Position numbers and translations under genes: made by a program. From an uncultured Bacilli bacterium (lineage in GTDB: Bacteria > Bacillota_I > Bacilli_A > RF39 > UBA660), in NCBI GenBank assembly GCA_947629425.1, contig CANRDR010000027.1, positions 1 to 14,594 of the forward strand: DNA of 14,594 bases, read 5' to 3'. Shown in pieces: positions 13,320 to 14,594 of the stretch; within the stretch, counting starts at the first letter, position 1; every line of letters begins with the position of its first letter. A model generated the notes under the pieces. The model made no database searches. It was not told where the DNA came from and saw only the letters and a program-made list of their open reading frames with translations.

Positions 13320-14594
13320 TTAAACGCTGTATGGATTTTCATGTGTTCCATCTCCACTTATTAATTCTGTTTCAGGCTTTAAAACAACTGCAGGACGGAC
13401 GTCATGACCGGCATTATTGTAATTATTAAAGTATCTACCACTCACATGAAAGGTTTCATCACCAGAATAATTACGATTATATGGGGTAGCTAACCACCAA
13501 TCAGTGTCGTAATAATTTATCCATAAGTAACTTTTGGAACCATTACCATCTTTAAACGAACCTGCTAATTCTACTTCTTCTGCTGTTAATAATCCTCCTA
13601 AATCATTTACTCTATCGCTTTCATCTCCACATTTTAAATTATATGTTTCATCATGATTTATCTTTTTATATGATTCTGACCATGCTCCATTATTATAATC
13701 ATCTGTTTCTTCCCATGTATTATATTTATACCATTTATTTTGATTGCCTAAACACCAATTTTCATTTTTTAGTTTTGCTTGATTACTTTCAGATAGTTTA
13801 TTTATCCATTCGTCTATAATTTGTTTTGCACTTGTTTCATTATTTGCTTTTCCGCCTTCGTTATGTTCATAATCAAATCTTTTGCTTTTACCTTCAATCT
13901 TATAACCATATACTGCTTCCCCTATTGTTGCATTTTCTTGTCCTATACTTCCCGCTATTTGTCCTTCATATGTTGCACTTTTTGTCCCTTCTACTTCTTG
14001 ACATTCATTGTCTTTATCGTCTAATATTAGTTTTACTGAACCATCGCCTTGTATTCTTACTATTCTCCAACATTTATTTGCAAAATTTATAAAATTATCT
14101 TGTACGTTGCCTTTAAAGTAATATGAGTCACCATAATCATCTTGTATCTTTTCTACAACACCTAACTTTCTTACATTTTTTATTATAACTTCCCCTAATG
14201 TATCTCTCACCTTTTGTGATATAGTTACTGATACTCCTATACTTAATGGTATATCATTACTTCCTAATTCTGTATCATTTTCATTATCTATTAGAGGATT
14301 CCATTCTATGTATACTTTTATTGTTACTGGTTTATCTACATCTGCTAAATTTATTAATCCAGCATATATTCCATTCATAATTTCTTCTGATGTAATTCCT
14401 AAATTTTCTAATATTGTTTCTTCTCCATCTTTTGGTGTTGCTGTAACTTTTGTTATTTTTATTTGTTTATGATTTGTTAAATCACTTGTATCTAATTTTA
14501 TATTATACTTTACTGCTACTTGTGAACCTGTTGCATCTATATCAAATGATACTTCTCCTTTACTTCCTGGTGCTATTACAGTTTGTCCATTTCC
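13320..14594 (-). CDS. TasA-like surface protein with C-terminal variable lectin-like domain, C-terminal part
   Basis: The frame is open to the window edge; 424 residues are visible and the ATG at 14378 is internal. The first visible part (VIAPGSKGEVSFDIDATGS, AVKYNIKLDTSDL) matches the TasA/camelysin pattern of exported fibre-type proteins, whose signal peptides are usually cut by SipW. Next comes YYFKGN...FINFANKCWRIVRIQGDGS (about 158-186 of the visible part), then GGLLTAEEVELAG, WWLATPYN and a segment rich in Asn/Tyr/Ser/Gly/Asp ending GHDVRPAVVLKP. The protein closes with ISGDGTHENPYSV. These modules recur in the protein at 4827-6482. The W-rich core plus a terminal RP motif suggests a C-type-lectin-like fold (inference). 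The last ~60 codons use more C and G than the rest. Function unknown; an extracellular binding role is plausible. Confidence 0.85.
   Translation of the reverse strand, partial: GNGQTVIAPGSKGEVSFDIDATGSQVAVKYNIKLDTSDLTNHKQIKITKVTATPKDGEETILENLGITSEEIMNGIYAGLINLADVDKPVTIKVYIEWNPLIDNENDTELGSNDIPLSIGVSVTISQKVRDTLGEVIIKNVRKLGVVEKIQDDYGDSYYFKGNVQDNFINFANKCWRIVRIQGDGSVKLILDDKDNECQEVEGTKSATYEGQIAGSIGQENATIGEAVYGYKIEGKSKRFDYEHNEGGKANNETSAKQIIDEWINKLSESNQAKLKNENWCLGNQNKWYKYNTWEETDDYNNGAWSESYKKINHDETYNLKCGDESDRVNDLGGLLTAEEVELAGSFKDGNGSKSYLWINYYDTDWWLATPYNRNYSGDETFHVSGRYFNNYNNAGHDVRPAVVLKPETELISGDGTHENPYSV

Overview
The window is a very AT-rich chromosomal segment of a low-GC Firmicutes-type bacterium. 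It carries T-box leaders, a CIRCE operator, AGGAGG-type ribosome binding sites, a peptidoglycan-hydrolase-like protein, a TasA-like module and sortase-like wall anchoring. Together these suggest an uncultured walled lineage of the Bacilli (RF39/Erysipelotrichia-like gut clades are the best guess; this is inference). Trp is encoded by TGG and one gene ends in TGA, so the standard bacterial code is favoured over the Mycoplasma code.

Layout. (1) 1-1064, minus: the 5' part of a secreted right-handed beta-helix protein, cut by the window edge, with its own promoter behind the pheT terminator. (2) 1124-4815, minus: a pheS-pheT operon behind a Phe T-box leader. (3) 4827-6542, minus: a secreted, probably wall- or membrane-anchored protein with a C-terminal SGDG..NPY module. 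(4) 6545-7038, minus: a small heat-shock protein under a perfect-symmetry CIRCE operator placed on its -35 box. (5) 7086-8300, minus: a polytopic membrane protein. (6) 8446-11069, plus: three genes, namely a GerM-like lipid- or membrane-anchored protein, a Fic AMP-transferase with its own inhibitory motif, and an unrecognised charged coiled-coil protein with a fresh 36-bp tandem duplication. (7) 11076-12485, minus: tyrS with a compact Tyr T-box leader. (8) 12482-13204, minus: a membrane-anchored glucosaminidase-like cell-wall hydrolase. (9) 13320-14594, minus: the C-terminal part of a TasA-like surface protein that shares two modules with the 551-aa protein at 4827-6482.

How the parts relate. 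Two housekeeping aminoacyl-tRNA synthetase units sit among surface-protein genes. Both T-box leaders lie directly behind a surface or wall gene with no clear terminator between, so the T-box attenuator may also end the upstream transcript. The two leaders align so that a Tyr codon (UAC) and a Phe codon (UUC) fall at the same place, which identifies the specifiers from sequence alone. The most notable possibilities are a codon-skewed, Asn/Tyr/Ser/Gly/Asp-rich C-terminal segment in the partial surface protein that looks like the variable region of a diversity-generating retroelement target, and a tyrS T-box whose Stem I is reduced to a tiny hairpin.
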